From Nemopilema nomurai (lineage: Eukaryota > Cnidaria > Scyphozoa > Rhizostomeae > Rhizostomatidae), in NCBI GenBank assembly GCA_003864495.1, contig ML133401.1, forward strand, positions 4,207,189 to 4,271,188: a stretch of DNA of 64,000 bases. Direction: 5' to 3'. The notes beneath the pieces were generated by a model. The model was given only the letters and a program-made list of their open reading frames with translations. It had not been told where the DNA came from and did not search any database. The position numbers and the translations under genes are program-made. Numbering within the stretch: the first letter of the stretch is position 1; each line of letters begins with the position of its first letter. Shown piece after piece: positions 1 to 9,759 of this stretch.

Positions 1-647
1 AATATCAATTTTGCCCACTACATACTTTGATGTTTGACAATCGAATGGTTTGATCTCCATTGGTAAGTGAAAGAAATCTTTAGTAACTAACAGACTGTAG
101 TTGTGACGGTAGAAGAGAACATTACCAAGTTCTGTTGAAGTTCTTTGCATTTGCATGTTAAATTGAACCTCATGTACCTCATGTACCAATCAGAGCATAC
201 AAGTATAAACTTACGAACGTTTATTTAAAGTAGGTACAACGTGATGAAAACTAGAATGGCTCTGTGTAGTCTTTTAATATTATATAACGTATCAAGACAA
301 AATGTTCGAAACTGACGTTCGAATCAATTTTGTTTAACAACTATCTAGAACCTTTTTTATATGAAAAGTAAACAAGAATTCTATCGGTGAAGATAACCTT
401 ACGTTGGCCGTATTAGAAAGCAACTCAGATACTAAAAACATTTACAAGCAACAAAGAAAGAGAAGTTTCTGCTTGTAGAATTATTGAATTCAAAGTAAAT
501 GTGAGTGAGCAAAATGCACACAAAACAGACCTTTTAGTTCAAGAAAATGAGTGAAGTCAGAATTAAATATCTAGCCCTCTAGTATGTTAGTCTAGAAACA
601 ATCGTTTAATAAAGCATGATTCAGATGCTCCGATCATTGCGAAAAAT
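1..647 (+). repeat. Diverged repeat unit (downstream half plus start of next unit)
   Basis: The window opens inside the exon-like part of the promoter module; the GTAAGT donor-like site is at 63. Bases 1-180 match the 1.17-kb satellite. After about 185 the sequence follows the diverged block-arm version, which reappears at about 3035-3460 and, inverted, in the right arms at 11.45-12.0 kb. No gene is seen. The unit is cut at 648-651 by the piggyBac element. Confidence 0.8.
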
Positions 648-651
648 TTAA

Positions 652-2900
652 CCCTTTATTTGGTATATTTACCTTTTTGCCGAGAGAAATTCCCCAAACA
701 TTTTATATGCGCATTTGCTTGCAAAATAACAGAAAATCAAAAAAATTTCATATAATTTTTTTGAAAATATATGCCTGATTCCAAACAGCATCATTGCCAA
801 GAATGGTTAAGAAACTGTAGTGATAGATTGTTCAAAAAATTTTGAATCTCTGTGTTATAAAAAAGAGAATATTGCAGTAGCAATATTAGTTCAATTAATC
901 ATTGAAATTAAAGGAAATTCAGTTATTTGTCTCTGTGAAACGTTTTGAAACAGTTTCTACTAGTAATCAAGCAAAGGGCAATTTTGAACTTTGCACAAGT
1001 CATTCGAGAGTATGCCTGGCAAACTCTGCAGTGCTTCTTATCAGCGGATGCAAGGGGCTCATGTCCGGCTTGATCATATCGGATATCATCTATTGGGGCT
1101 GGCTGTGCTGCTCTCTTTCCTCCATGGGAATTTATTTCAGTGCTTGGGCGTTTTGTTGGTCGTCCTAAACAACTGGCTTGGGGTGCTTTTTTCATATTTA
1201 TGAGAGCTGTGGCAATCTCAGTGCAAAACTGTAGGGAAGGCCTTTGCTTTGCTGCTGGCACACCTAGCTGTCTGCTATAGCGCCTGTAAAGAAGCCATCC
1301 ATTTACTTTACAAATGTCAACAAGGTTCAAGAAAACTTTAATGTACCACCTTTTGGTTTTCACTTCAATGCGATACAGAGCAATGAGCATATCTGCGAAG
1401 TCTACCCCACCCATACTTTTGTTATACACAGTAACAATGTATGGACAGGGTATATCTTTTCGTGCCTTTGATTCGTTGCTCCACCTCTCAATGGCACCAA
1501 TTGGTTCTATGCCAACATAGTTGGAAACCAAGATCACAGTGCTATTGTCCATCCATTTTACAACTATAATGCCAGAATTACCATTTATAATCCATGGAGC
1601 CCCTTCCATTATTTTCTATATCCTTATTTGATTGCAGTGTACAACCTTGCAGGCGATTTGCTCTGATTGTCCCTACAGCCAACAACCCTTGATCCTTCAT
1701 GTAGCGCATTAGTTCCATTGTGCTGGACCAATTATCAATAAAACTTTATGATTCATGTGACATGGTAGTGACTTGCATAACGTGGGCACTTTTTGAGGGA
1801 TGACTGTATTTTGGATCATCATCTGAATCCTTCCCAGCATGGATGAAAAAGTCATACATTGTTCCAGATCCACTTGCCCGTACTAGACTCTTGAAGCCCC
1901 ACTTCTTGGGCTTCTTTGGGTTGTACTGGCGTATCTTTGAAAATTTTGTTTTTGATGGAATCATTTGCTCATCCACTGCCTGGAATTCCTCTGGCTCAAT
2001 CTTCCAACACTCATCCCGCACTGCATCAATAATGGGGTTTATCTTGAATAATTCGTCTGCTTGTCCTTCTGACATGTCATTGTCTACAAAAGGCATAAAC
2101 CTCTTTATCTTGGTGAAGCGCTTTAGTGGAATTACATCTGCAACTTTATAATACCGAAGATTCTTTGCCCAATAGCTGATATATGATGGAAATTTCACAA
2201 TGCCCATGAGCAAATGCATTCCATTGAATGAAGAAATCTCATCCTCAGTAACATTGATGCTTGAGCCTGTCTTCTGCACACTATATACGTTAATTTGCTC
2301 CACTGTTAGTTTTACAGTTTTATCAGTAAAAAATTTTTTTGAAATAGTCATATAGTGTCCAGTTTTCAGTGGGTTCTGAAATGTTTCCTTTGAACTCATC
2401 ATTAATTTTTGGAACATCCATTTTCCACCAACGATAAACATGCTTCTTCCTAGAAGTTTCTTCATTCGATTCAACATTATCTTCTTTGACTTCATATGAC
2501 GTTTTGGCTTCCTGATCTTCGATGTGGAACTTTTGCTGAGATGTTCAGTATCTGTTTCATCACTGAAATCTGATACATCCGAATCATCAGCAGTTATTAG
2601 TTTCTAAGCATCCTCAAAGTTGTAACGCTGGTCTCTGTTCATTTCTATCTATAACAAGAAATTTAGACAAGTAGTATAAAACTTCACATATCATAAGACT
2701 ATAAAGATTAAATAACTACAAGGTCAAACTAGCTCGTTTCCAAATTCATAACAGCTGATGGAGAATCTGGCATATCCAGTGATGGCAAACATCATAGGAA
2801 TCATTCTCATACCTAGGCCAAAAATCAATTTCGCTGTAAAAATTCTTCCACAAGACGCAATATTTTAGTAGAAATTCAATAATCTTCTTAGGAGCTGGAT
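652..2900 (-). mobile_element. piggyBac-type DNA transposon, left end resolved, right end not found
   Basis: A TTAA at 648-651 is followed directly by CCCTTTATTTGG. TTAA plus a CCC-starting terminus is the classic piggyBac end. The unoccupied counterpart of the target is visible in the sister unit near 3490 (gcgcaaatttaaatgg), which supports an insertion at this TTAA. The element carries a minus-strand transposase pseudogene. No mirrored GGG-TTAA end was found before the repeat resumes at about 2950, so the right terminus is probably deleted or rearranged and the end coordinate is approximate. Bases 652-922 (AT-rich) and 2643-2950 hold no further gene that I can see. Confidence 0.8.
923..2642 (-). 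pseudogene. piggyBac transposase (DDE_Tnp_1_7 / PGBD-like) pseudogene
   Basis: The product was a cut-and-paste transposase of the piggyBac family acting on TTAA targets. Reading from an ATG at 2642 on the minus strand, an acidic N-terminus leads into the typical core. All three catalytic aspartates are recognisable: AVDEQ (Asp codon 1971-1973), FIDNWSS (1734-1736) and MGGVD (1400-1402). The conserved RWY stretch and a C-terminal cysteine-rich tail (HCRVC, then NCFKTFH) follow, ending in a stop at 923-925. Estimated total length is about 570 residues, normal for the family. It is broken by in-frame stops at 2604-2606 and 1746-1748 and by one frameshift between roughly 1570 and 1610. Few lesions and an intact triad suggest fairly recent death. 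The DNA shows the motifs directly; activity loss is inferred from the breaks. Confidence 0.92.
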
Positions 2901-2949
2901 TATCAATAAAATTAGCTCATAAGTTTACTTGATCAAACACAATTTCAAT

Positions 2950-3464
2950 GAAACAGGAATCACAATTAAACTTCTACCCCTCTAGAATGTTAGGCAAGAA
3001 ACAATCGTTTGATAATGCATGATTCAGATTCAGAGCATGCAAGAATAAACTTAGGACCGTTCATCCAAAGTAAGTACAACGTGATGAAAACTAGAATGGC
3101 TCTGTGTAGTCCTTTAATATTATAAAACATATCAAGACAAAATAACAAAATAAACACGCGTTCGAATCAACTTTGATTAACAACTATCTAGAACCTTTTT
3201 TAAATGAAGAGTGAACAAGAATTCTATCGGCGAAGATAACCTTACGTTTGCCATATTAGCAAGCTACTCTCATACTGATAACATATACAAGCAACAAAGA
3301 ATGAGAAGTTTCTGCTTGCAGAATTATTGAATGCAAAATGAATGTGAGTGGGCAAATTACATGCAAAAACAGGCCCTTTTAGTACAAGATTGTGGGACAA
3401 ATCACAATTAAACTTTTGGACCTCTAGTATGTTAGGCGAGAATCAATTGTTCAAAGAAGCATGA
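2950..3464 (+). repeat. Downstream half of a block-arm repeat unit
   Basis: This stretch matches about 185-650 (same order of landmarks: gagcatgcaag, caacgtgatgaaaac, the ctctagtatgttagg motif) and the inverse of 11.45-11.9 kb. It lacks its own CRE/TATA module. No coding region is seen. It is the right flank of the piggyBac insertion, but not the base-exact continuation of the left flank, so a rearrangement occurred here. Confidence 0.7.
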
Positions 3465-4677
3465 TTGAGACTCTCCGACCATTGCGCAAATTTAAATGGA
3501 AAACAATTGTCTAAAATTACCAAAATACCAAACTCAAAAGGGCAAGAATTATTAATATTTTCCGATAATACTAAGCATTTTCAAAACGTTAACTATGATT
3601 TTCAAAAGAAAAGAATTATGGAAAAATTGTTTAAAGAAAGTTCCGTCAAGAAGATGTATATGCGTGAAGTCGACTACAGGCAAAGTATGTAGAGTTATAA
3701 CCAGTAATCCGGAGCATGTTGAAGAGAGCACGTCGCTCAATTTTGTCGAAACAGAACGGATAGCGGTTGGAAACTTGGCTTTACGTCTGACTTGCCCCGG
3801 TCTAATCGTAAATCGAACTTGATTAAACATTTATAAGACGCAGGAACCTTCTCATAACAAGAAGGGTCATTTCTTCATATTGTCAATACTCACCCCTTCA
3901 CAGTAGCAGCAACAGCAACCAATCAGAAAACAACTGGCACCCAATCAGTTGACGTCACAATCAAATCCGTGCCTATAATAGAAGAAGCATTAGCGAACTC
4001 GATTCAGTCAGAGAAAGTGGTTGAAGGAGTCGGACGAATCTTGGGATCTCAATATCAAGGCTGTAAACTACATATTTTGATGTCTGAAAATTGAATGGTT
4101 TTTATTTTCATTGGTAAGTGAAAGAATTCTTTGGTAACCAATAGACTGTAGTTATGACGGTAGAAGAGAACATAGAGTTCAAGTTCTTGGCATTTGATTG
4201 CTAAAGAGAATCTCCCGCATCAATTAGAGAATGAAAATCAAAACTTACGAACGTACATCCAAAGTAACCATAACGTTAGAAAGATAAAAATGGCTTTGTC
4301 TTATCCCGCAATGTTATAAAATTTATCAAGATGAAATAATAAAAATCAACGTACGTTCGAATGTTATGAACCTTATAAAGTATATTGAGCATCCTCTTTT
4401 CTTTTCGTTGGAAAAGTTGAAAAGAATAATATTAGTAAATAAATCTTACATTTGCAATATCAGAAAGCGATACCTATACTTTCAACATGTAGAGTGTTAC
4501 CAAGCAACAAACTTAGAAAAATTTCTGTTTGCAGAACTTTTAAATTGAAAGTGAATACAAATGAGCAATATATTGTGTAAAGGGCAGTCCTTTCTTGTTA
4601 TGAGAAACTTAGAGAAATTAGCAATAAACCTCTTATCCTCAGAGTAGCAACACAACTCTAGAAGAAAAGGTCATTGA
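3465..4677 (+). repeat. Left (forward) arm of composite block C1
   Basis: A diverged version of the satellite monomer. It has the upstream part (about 3560-3885), the promoter module (3900-4119), then an inner part ending in gaagaaaaggtcattga. At 4678 it is joined abruptly to Gypsy gag sequence; in C2 the same arm continues about 340 bp further before the equivalent Gypsy position, so C1 lost that interval. No credible gene in the arm. Confidence 0.75.
3918..4119 (+). promoter_or_regulatory. CCAAT-CRE-TATA-Inr-donor module, C1 forward arm
   Basis: Two CCAATCAG boxes lie just before the CRE TGACGTCA at 3950-3957. The TATA position (3974) reads TATAATAG, one base off TATAAAAG. Inr TCAGTC puts +1 at 4006. 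The GTAAGT donor starts at 4114, giving a predicted first exon of 108 nt. Spacing from the first T of TATA to +1 is 32. Function is inferred from motif order and spacing only. Confidence 0.6.
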
Positions 4678-4905
4678 CCGTCGTTTGTTGCCGTCGGTTG
4701 TTTATTTTTCGTACAAAGCAGATCCTTATCTTGGAGATAAAATGCTAAACAGGCGTTGTTGGCTCTGGAGCTCATAAAGGGTTTACCTAGAAGAGCAATC
4801 TCTCCCCAAACTCGGAGGGAATGCGAGATTTCATGCACAGTGTCTATTCCACACATTCCCACTCAACACTGTCACCCGCTTTTGCGACCGCTCCTGCCGA
4901 TTCCC

Positions 4906-4914
4906 CCTTTGGAC
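4906..4914 (+). repeat. 9-bp target site duplication, left copy (CCTTTGGAC)
   Basis: CCTTTGGAC directly precedes the left MITE terminus and is repeated exactly at 5348-5356. It is the duplicated target inside the Gypsy gag remnant. Confidence 0.85.
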
Positions 4915-5347
4915 AACAAGGATGAAAAATGTTGGTAAACAAAATTGAAGGTGAAGGCTTGCTTCGGCTTGCTTTGCGATGAAACCGATCTTTGGGAGTA
5001 GAAAAAAGGCCTAATCCGTCAGGATAAAAAAGGATCAAGCATTTCATAGCTTTTCTCGCGTCTCCGACAATATTTGGGAAAATGGGTACGACAAAGTTTT
5101 AGATATGCTTCTCTTCTATTAAGAATTGTAAAACATTCTTTAAAAATTACAAATTTCGCGTTCAGCGTTTACTTTTTTTAGAGCCTGTTTTTCCCCATTG
5201 TTTTGTATAGGAGAAGCAAAAGTCAATGTTCCGTTCGATTTAGTCCATTTTCTCTTCAGTTTTCTATTCTTTTTTACGCGTTTTAATTGGTTCGTGACGT
5301 ATGTAAACAAACAACCTGATTGGCAGAAAACATTTTTCATCCTTGTT
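4915..5347. mobile_element. 433-bp MITE with 19-bp perfect TIRs and 9-bp TSD
   Basis: The left end AACAAGGATGAAAAATGTT (4915-4933) is mirrored perfectly at 5329-5347, flanked by CCTTTGGAC on both sides (4906-4914 and 5348-5356). There is no coding capacity. A 9-bp duplication is typical of Mutator-like elements, but the superfamily cannot be assigned from the ends alone. In C2 the same site holds only the last 49 bases of the element, so the insertion predates the C1/C2 split. Confidence 0.88.
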
Positions 5348-5899
5348 CCTTTGGACCCCTTCCAGTCGGCGATTGATCAATTGACAGCCTCTGTTACTGC
5401 GCTGACCACACAGCAATCCAAGTTGCAGACCACTGTGGAGGACAAAAAGCAACAACAACAGCCACCACTCTTCGTGAACCTCTCCGACCGTTCTTTAAGC
5501 GCGCAACGGTGAAAGGAATTGCAATACCGAACACAGAAGAAGGGATGTTGTTTTCATTGCCAGTAGACTGGTCGTTTTCGTGCGTCCTGTCCTTGGCTAC
5601 ATCCTCAATGCCGTGTTTTCTGTGGTATTGGATACACAGCTCAGGATTGCCCCCGCATGCAGCCGTTTCAAGGCCGACCCACTGGACGTACGCAAACGAC
5701 AGTATCGCTATCAAGAGACGCTTCTGCACAGAATGCACCATTGCCAACTACTCATGGCATTGCAAGTCGCAATTCTTGAAACTTCAACAGAGTGTCTCAA
5801 TAAAGGGCTGAGTTGAAGGTCGCCCCTAAACATTCTAGCATGTCCCCCCGCTCGTTATCCAATTTCGTCTCAGCCCCCCAGCAAGCAACTAGTTCTGTA

Positions 5900-6040
5900 A
5901 GTATGTGCTGTAAGTGGGGAAGATGTCATTGCTTAGATTGATTCTTGGTCTATCAAGTCGTTCATTAGCTCAGCGGTGGTTAAAGAACTTCGGCCTAGGC
6001 CAGTTCTTGCCAAAAACAGTCACCTATGTATAAGCCAATC
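5900..6040 (+). pseudogene. Gypsy aspartic protease remnant
   Basis: Reading from about 5906, the frame gives a degraded retropepsin active site: A-stop-IDSWSIKSFISS, where functional Ty3-type proteases read ALIDTGA...SFIS. A VVKEL stretch follows, as in the family. It lies between the zinc knuckles and RT, as expected. The catalytic Asp codon is still recognisable but the following Thr-Gly is lost and a stop precedes it. Assignment is by position and motif; moderate confidence. Confidence 0.55.
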
Positions 6041-6169
6041 CTTTTCCTGTTTCGGGCACAACACGTAGTTCAGTTCCAGCATCTATAACATCCTCAATTT
6101 GCATGCCAGGTCGCAGTAAAGTATTAGTTAATTGCCATGTTCCCACGAGAAGTCAAGAGCAGTACACCA

Positions 6170-6847
6170 ACTTTTTCAAGCCATTATTTCTTCCATTTCG
6201 GAACAGGACAGGGACAGCACTTCACAAACATTGAGTTTTCTGACGTTTGAGGAGTCACTGGGCCATACCAATGTTGTCACTCATAAGATAAATACAGGGA
6301 ACGAAGCCCCCATCTGTCAATACCCAAGGTATGCTCCCTTATGCATACCAAGAAGAACAATTAGGGCCTAGCCCTTAGGCTTCTCCAATAGTTCTTTTCA
6401 AGCAGAAGGATGGAAAGTATCGTCTGTGTGTGGACTATCGCAAATTATACCTGGTCACTAAGAAAGATGCTCGCCCTCTTCGCAAAATAGATGATTTGCT
6501 AGATGCATTACAGGGCTCGCGCTATTTCAGCACCCTAGATTTACGATCTGAAATTGGCAAGTTCATTTGCCCCCAAGGACCAACAAAGGGCAGCTTTTGT
6601 CACCCCTGACGGACTGTGGGGGTTTGTACGACTTATCTTTGGAGCTACAGAGGGGTCAGCGACCTTTAGACGAACCAATGAAATTTTATTACCTGGCCTG
6701 ACACTAGATACCCGTTTGTGCTATTTTGGTGATATTATCATACCATCAATAGGCATACAATAGCAATGTGAGCGACTATCTACTGTTTTATCTAGGTTTA
6801 GAACCCATATAGATAGCAACTCAACGTTGTCGCGCCGTGTTTAGCCC
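6170..6847 (+). pseudogene. pol: Gypsy reverse transcriptase remnant (linker, fingers, palm)
   Basis: The linker motif before RT (NVVTHKINTGNEAPICQYPR) is typical of Ty3/Gypsy polyproteins. From 6391 the frame reads VLFKQKDGKYRLCVDYRKL, then IDDLLDALQGSRYFSTLDL, which holds the motif A Asp. After a frameshift near 6550 it continues AAFVTPDGLWGFVRLIFG and ends at a changed catalytic box: YFGD at 6722-6733 where YFDD or YVDD is expected, so one catalytic Asp is gone. A stop follows at 6762-6764. In the cell this enzyme would copy element RNA into DNA; this copy cannot. Confidence 0.92.
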
Positions 6848-7510
6848 ATTGAGAGGTGGTTTAGCCGTGCTGGCGATTATCCAATGTGATATTAAAAATA
6901 GCGCCTAAGAGACAAATGCGATTTCATCGGTTTAAGCACAAGGTGAAAATACGTGGTCCCGGAATAATAAAAACGAAAATTGTGCAAGTTAGAGCTTTTA
7001 ATCAAGCTAGCTTTTTGAATGAGCAACCTGAAGGGAACAAAGATAACTGCGCATTAGTTTCAACGCGTGTAGCGTCGAACTTAGGCCCATCGGTAGGCCC
7101 GTTATCTGGCATGGTTCAGAATGATTGCCCTGGCACAGAAGTTTCCTTATTGGGTCCTTGTTTGCAAGGAGAATGTGCGTCAAATAAAGTTGGAGGTAGT
7201 GAGCCAATAAGCAAATATACCAAGCGTAAGCTCAGGGAAGGAAAAGCCTGGGAAGAAATGAGAGACAGATTACAATCCTCTTTCGTCCAGCAACAGTTTC
7301 TTCCAGAGGACACAGCTTGCAATTGTTGCATGCAAAATAGCCCTGGTTCGAGCAATCCCGTCGTGCAGTTTGTCGCTGTCCAGACTGTGGCTTGCATCAG
7401 TATTTCTGCCTTGAATGTGCTACAACACTGCATGGAAATTCAGGAAATAATTGTGCATCAACGTTGTAAGTCATCATTTACAGTTTCCTGTAACTAATTT
7501 TTTTCAGGAC
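6848..7510 (+). pseudogene. KDZ-like transposase N-terminal fragment with cysteine cluster, C1
   Basis: From a lost start codon (ATA at 6898; ATG in C3 and C4) the frame begins APKRQMRFHRF and runs through a low-complexity stretch to YTKRKLREGKAWEEMRDRL, then QQQFLPEDTACNCCMQN. A frameshift before 7362 moves to a frame with CRCPDCG (Cys at 7371, 7377, 7386) and YFCLECATTLH (Cys at 7407, 7416; His at 7431). A YTKRK...AWEE lead-in followed by paired cysteines and a CA-x3-H ending resembles the Cys-cluster domain found in front of Kyakuja-Dileera-Zisupton transposases. No catalytic core follows. Alternative: another Cys-rich transposon protein. The coding frame is seen; the family is an inference from memory of the motif. 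Confidence 0.6.
7466..7507 (+). other. Candidate 42-nt intron after the KDZ cysteine cluster
   Basis: GTAAGT begins at 7466. A TAACTAA branch-like motif, a T-run and CAG end at 7507, all in correct order. C2-C4 keep the donor but not the TAACTAATTTTTTTCAG acceptor (they read taacttatttttaatg). Very short introns exist in some invertebrates. Splicing is unproven. Confidence 0.35.
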
Positions 7511-7649
7511 TGTGCTACATATACATGTTACCATTTCGGTATATCTAGCCTTATTGCACACACAAATGTTTGCCTTCACTTTTTGAAGAAATTTGTGTAA
7601 GTTTAGCCTTGCCGCCAGTTACTGTGCTTCTAATTCTTTAAATTGAACA

Positions 7650-7870
7650 TTTCGTTTTAGAGTTGTTTTTCTAATTTACGAAATGTTGCTCTTTATTGGC
7701 TCATTCATATGCACTTTGAATTGAATAGTCTGCGGGTAGAACTTTCTCTGCATTTATTACCGTAACAAATTCTGTGCGTCTTATAAATGTATAGTCATGT
7801 TTGATTTACGATTAGACAGGGGCGTTTCAGTCGCAAAGCCAATTCTCCTACCGCAATCCGTTCTTTAGCT
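7650..7870 (-). repeat. Right (inverted) arm of C1, central module deleted
   Basis: About 7698-7755 matches the inner part of the inverted arms of C2-C4, and about 7785-7865 matches their outer part. The intervening region with donor, Inr, TATA and CRE is absent, so C1 alone lacks the inverted promoter. No gene seen between 7508 and 7870. Confidence 0.65.
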
Positions 7871-8345
7871 TAGGGGTTTGATTATTTTCCCTACGAGCCA
7901 AATTTTGTTTTGGCGGCCATTTTTATTGGTTGCAAAAGAAATCTGCGGCATTAATGAGCCCTTATAATTTGGTGAAAATTAAGGGTATTGAATTATTTAT
8001 CAATTATATCAATTAAGGGTATCAATTACTAAGAAAAGTAATTGAATGATATTCGGCACTGATTTTTAACGTATTAAGTAGTGAGTTACCATGAAAAATT
8101 TCTTATCTTTCCTCTACGGTTCGTTTTTTAACAGTTCGTTCGCTTATTGCGATGTTTAAAGTGTATTTAGTACCAAAGGCTGCTGCGGTGCGCTTCTTCC
8201 ATCTTCAAATAGTGTCCGTAGTCCTTCTATTACAACCCGATCAAGTTATAACAACTATTTTGATTTGACTTATTGTAGAAAAAACTTTAGAGATGACATT
8301 GTATATGTTACCCTACCTAAAGAAGTTAAATTTCTGAGATTATAG
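7870..8345 (+). repeat. Conserved trailing segment D, copy in C1
   Basis: Begins near ggggtttgattattttccc and contains ttggcggccatttttattgg. It recurs after the right arm in C2, C3 and C4. It contains a conserved short frame starting FKVYLVPKAAAVRFFHLQIV; in C1 this is opened by an ATG at 8152 and disrupted by an indel near 8242. No recognised family. Confidence 0.6.
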
Positions 8346-8990
8346 GATAGTACTGGCGCAAAGATTCTCTTTGCCACCATGAAAAATGCCACAAAAACAA
8401 AGTTTGCCTCATTCTGACAGGACGAGTTAGACGTCGAGCACTTTCAGTGCTTCTCTATCATTGGATCGCCCTTTCACAGCAACAGCAACCAATCAGAAAA
8501 CAATTGGCACCAAATCATCAAATTCTTTGAAAAAAAGCAGCCATTTTTCCAACATAAAAATGAGTGAAATCGGGACTAAACCCGTACCCCTATGATATAT
8601 TTGGTAAAAACAATCCTTTGATAAAGCATTATAAAGACTCTCTGATTACTACAAAATTTGAAATGATTCCAGCCTCAACAAGAATATGTTTTAACAATAT
8701 ATATTTTTGTAGTGCTAAATATTTTCATAAAGTTAACCATGGTTTTAGAGAATAAAGGTTGGCTAAAAATGGCTGCAAGACCAGCGGTTTTCGCGAAGTT
8801 ATATAGAGTGTATGGCGACATATATGGAGAAAGCATATCGTTCAACTAAATCAAAATGTGACCAACTGCGGTTGGAAGCTTGGCTTTGCGTCTGACTTGC
8901 CCCTGTCTTGTCTTAAGTCGAACATGACTAGACATTTATAAGACACGGGTATGTTCATCGTGTCAATACTCACCCCTCCAAGCAGCAGCA
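8345..8990 (+). repeat. Junction of truncated module and satellite-like upstream half
   Basis: At 8355-8520 lies the module upstream region of the block type (caaagattctctttgccacc, then CCAATCAG), truncated just before the CRE would occur. From about 8525 it switches to the upstream half of the 1.17-kb monomer, which runs into the C2 forward module. The switch indicates an unequal exchange between repeat units. No gene. Confidence 0.65.
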
Positions 8991-9745
8991 ACAGCAACCA
9001 ATCTCAAAACAATTGGCGTCCAATTAGTTGACGTCACAATCAAATCCGTGCCTATAGAAGAAGCAGCATTAGCAAACTCGATTCAGTCAGAGAAAGTGGT
9101 TGAAGGAGTCGGACGAATCTTGGGATCTCAATATCAAGGCTGTAAACTACATATTTTGATGTCTGAAAATTGAATGGTTTTATTTTCATTGGTAAGTGAA
9201 AGAATTCTTTGGTAACTAATAGACTGTAGTTATGACGGTAGAAGAGAACATAGAGTTCAAGTTCTTGGCATTTGATTGCTAAATAGAATCTCCCGCATCA
9301 ATTAGAGAATGAAAATCAAAACTTACGAACGTACATCCAAAGTAACCATAACGTTAGAAAGATAAAAATGGCTTTGTCTTATCCCGCAATGTTATAAAAT
9401 TTTATCAAGATGAAATAATAAAAATCAACGTACGTTCGAATGTTATAAACCTTATAAAGTATATTGAGCATCCTCTCTTCTTTTCGTTGGAAAAGTTAAA
9501 AAGAATAATATTAGTAAATAAATTGCAATATCAGAAAGCGATACCTATACTTTCAACATGTAGAGTGTTACCAAGCAACAAACTTAGAAAAATTTCTGTC
9601 TGCAGAACTTTTAAATTGAAAGTGAATACAAATGAGCAATATAATGTGCAAAGGGCAGTCCTTTCTTGTTATGAGAAACTTAAAGAAATTAGCAATAAAC
9701 CTCTTATCCTCAGAGTAGCAACACAACTCTAGAAGAAAAGGTCAT
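8990..9745 (+). repeat. Left (forward) arm of block C2
   Basis: Closely similar to the C1 left arm (3890-4675): same module, same inner landmarks, ending in gaagaaaaggtcattga. Coding frames here are short and not conserved. Confidence 0.75.
8997..9197 (+). promoter_or_regulatory. CCAAT-CRE-TATA-Inr-donor module, C2 forward arm
   Basis: CCAAT boxes, CRE at 9029-9036, TATA position 9053 (reads TATAGAAG, a weakened box), Inr +1 at 9085 and a GTAAGT donor at 9192. TATA-to-+1 spacing is 32 as in all other copies. Confidence 0.55.
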
Positions 9746-9759
9746 TGAAATATTTATAT

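Larger units (their letters stand above)
4678..5820 (+). pseudogene. gag: Gypsy Gag pseudogene (capsid-like part and nucleocapsid zinc knuckles)
   Basis: Gag forms the retrotransposon particle and its nucleocapsid binds RNA. In 4680-4860 the frame shows a hydrophobic helix-like stretch followed by ALELIKGLPRRAISPQTRRE, typical of the Ty3 Gag C-terminal capsid region. After the MITE, 5360-5510 encodes a Gln-rich segment (TALTTQQSKLQTTVED, then QQQQ). Two zinc knuckles lie at 5549-5650: CFHCQ-stop-TGRFRASC, with the knuckle His replaced by Arg, and an FCGIGYTAQDC half. A TAG at 5564-5566 interrupts the first knuckle, and C2 has the same stop at 10602-10604, so both copies descend from an already broken gag. 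Confidence 0.8.
4678..6847 (+). mobile_element. Decayed Ty3/Gypsy retroelement remnant, copy C1
   Basis: The order gag capsid-like region, two zinc knuckles, aspartic protease and RT is that of a Ty3/Gypsy element on the plus strand. It has stops and frameshifts throughout, is interrupted by a MITE (4915-5347), and ends in RT: no RNase H, integrase or LTRs are seen. It is joined to KDZ-like sequence at about 6848. The same remnant, with different deletions, occurs in C2, C3 and C4. Confidence 0.88.

Noticed and set aside
305..330. Pol III box B-like GTTCGAATC sites in arms (also near 3160)
   Set aside because: No box A at suitable distance, no tRNA-like fold and no T-run terminator in place.
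3900..4677. Block arms as LTRs of the Gypsy remnant
   Set aside because: LTRs must be direct repeats, but in C2-C4 the two arms are inverted relative to each other, and arms occur far more often than Gypsy sequence.
7351..7370. tRNA-like B box at ggttcgagcaatccc
   Set aside because: It lies inside the KDZ-like coding frame, lacks the invariant last C of the box B core and has no cloverleaf.
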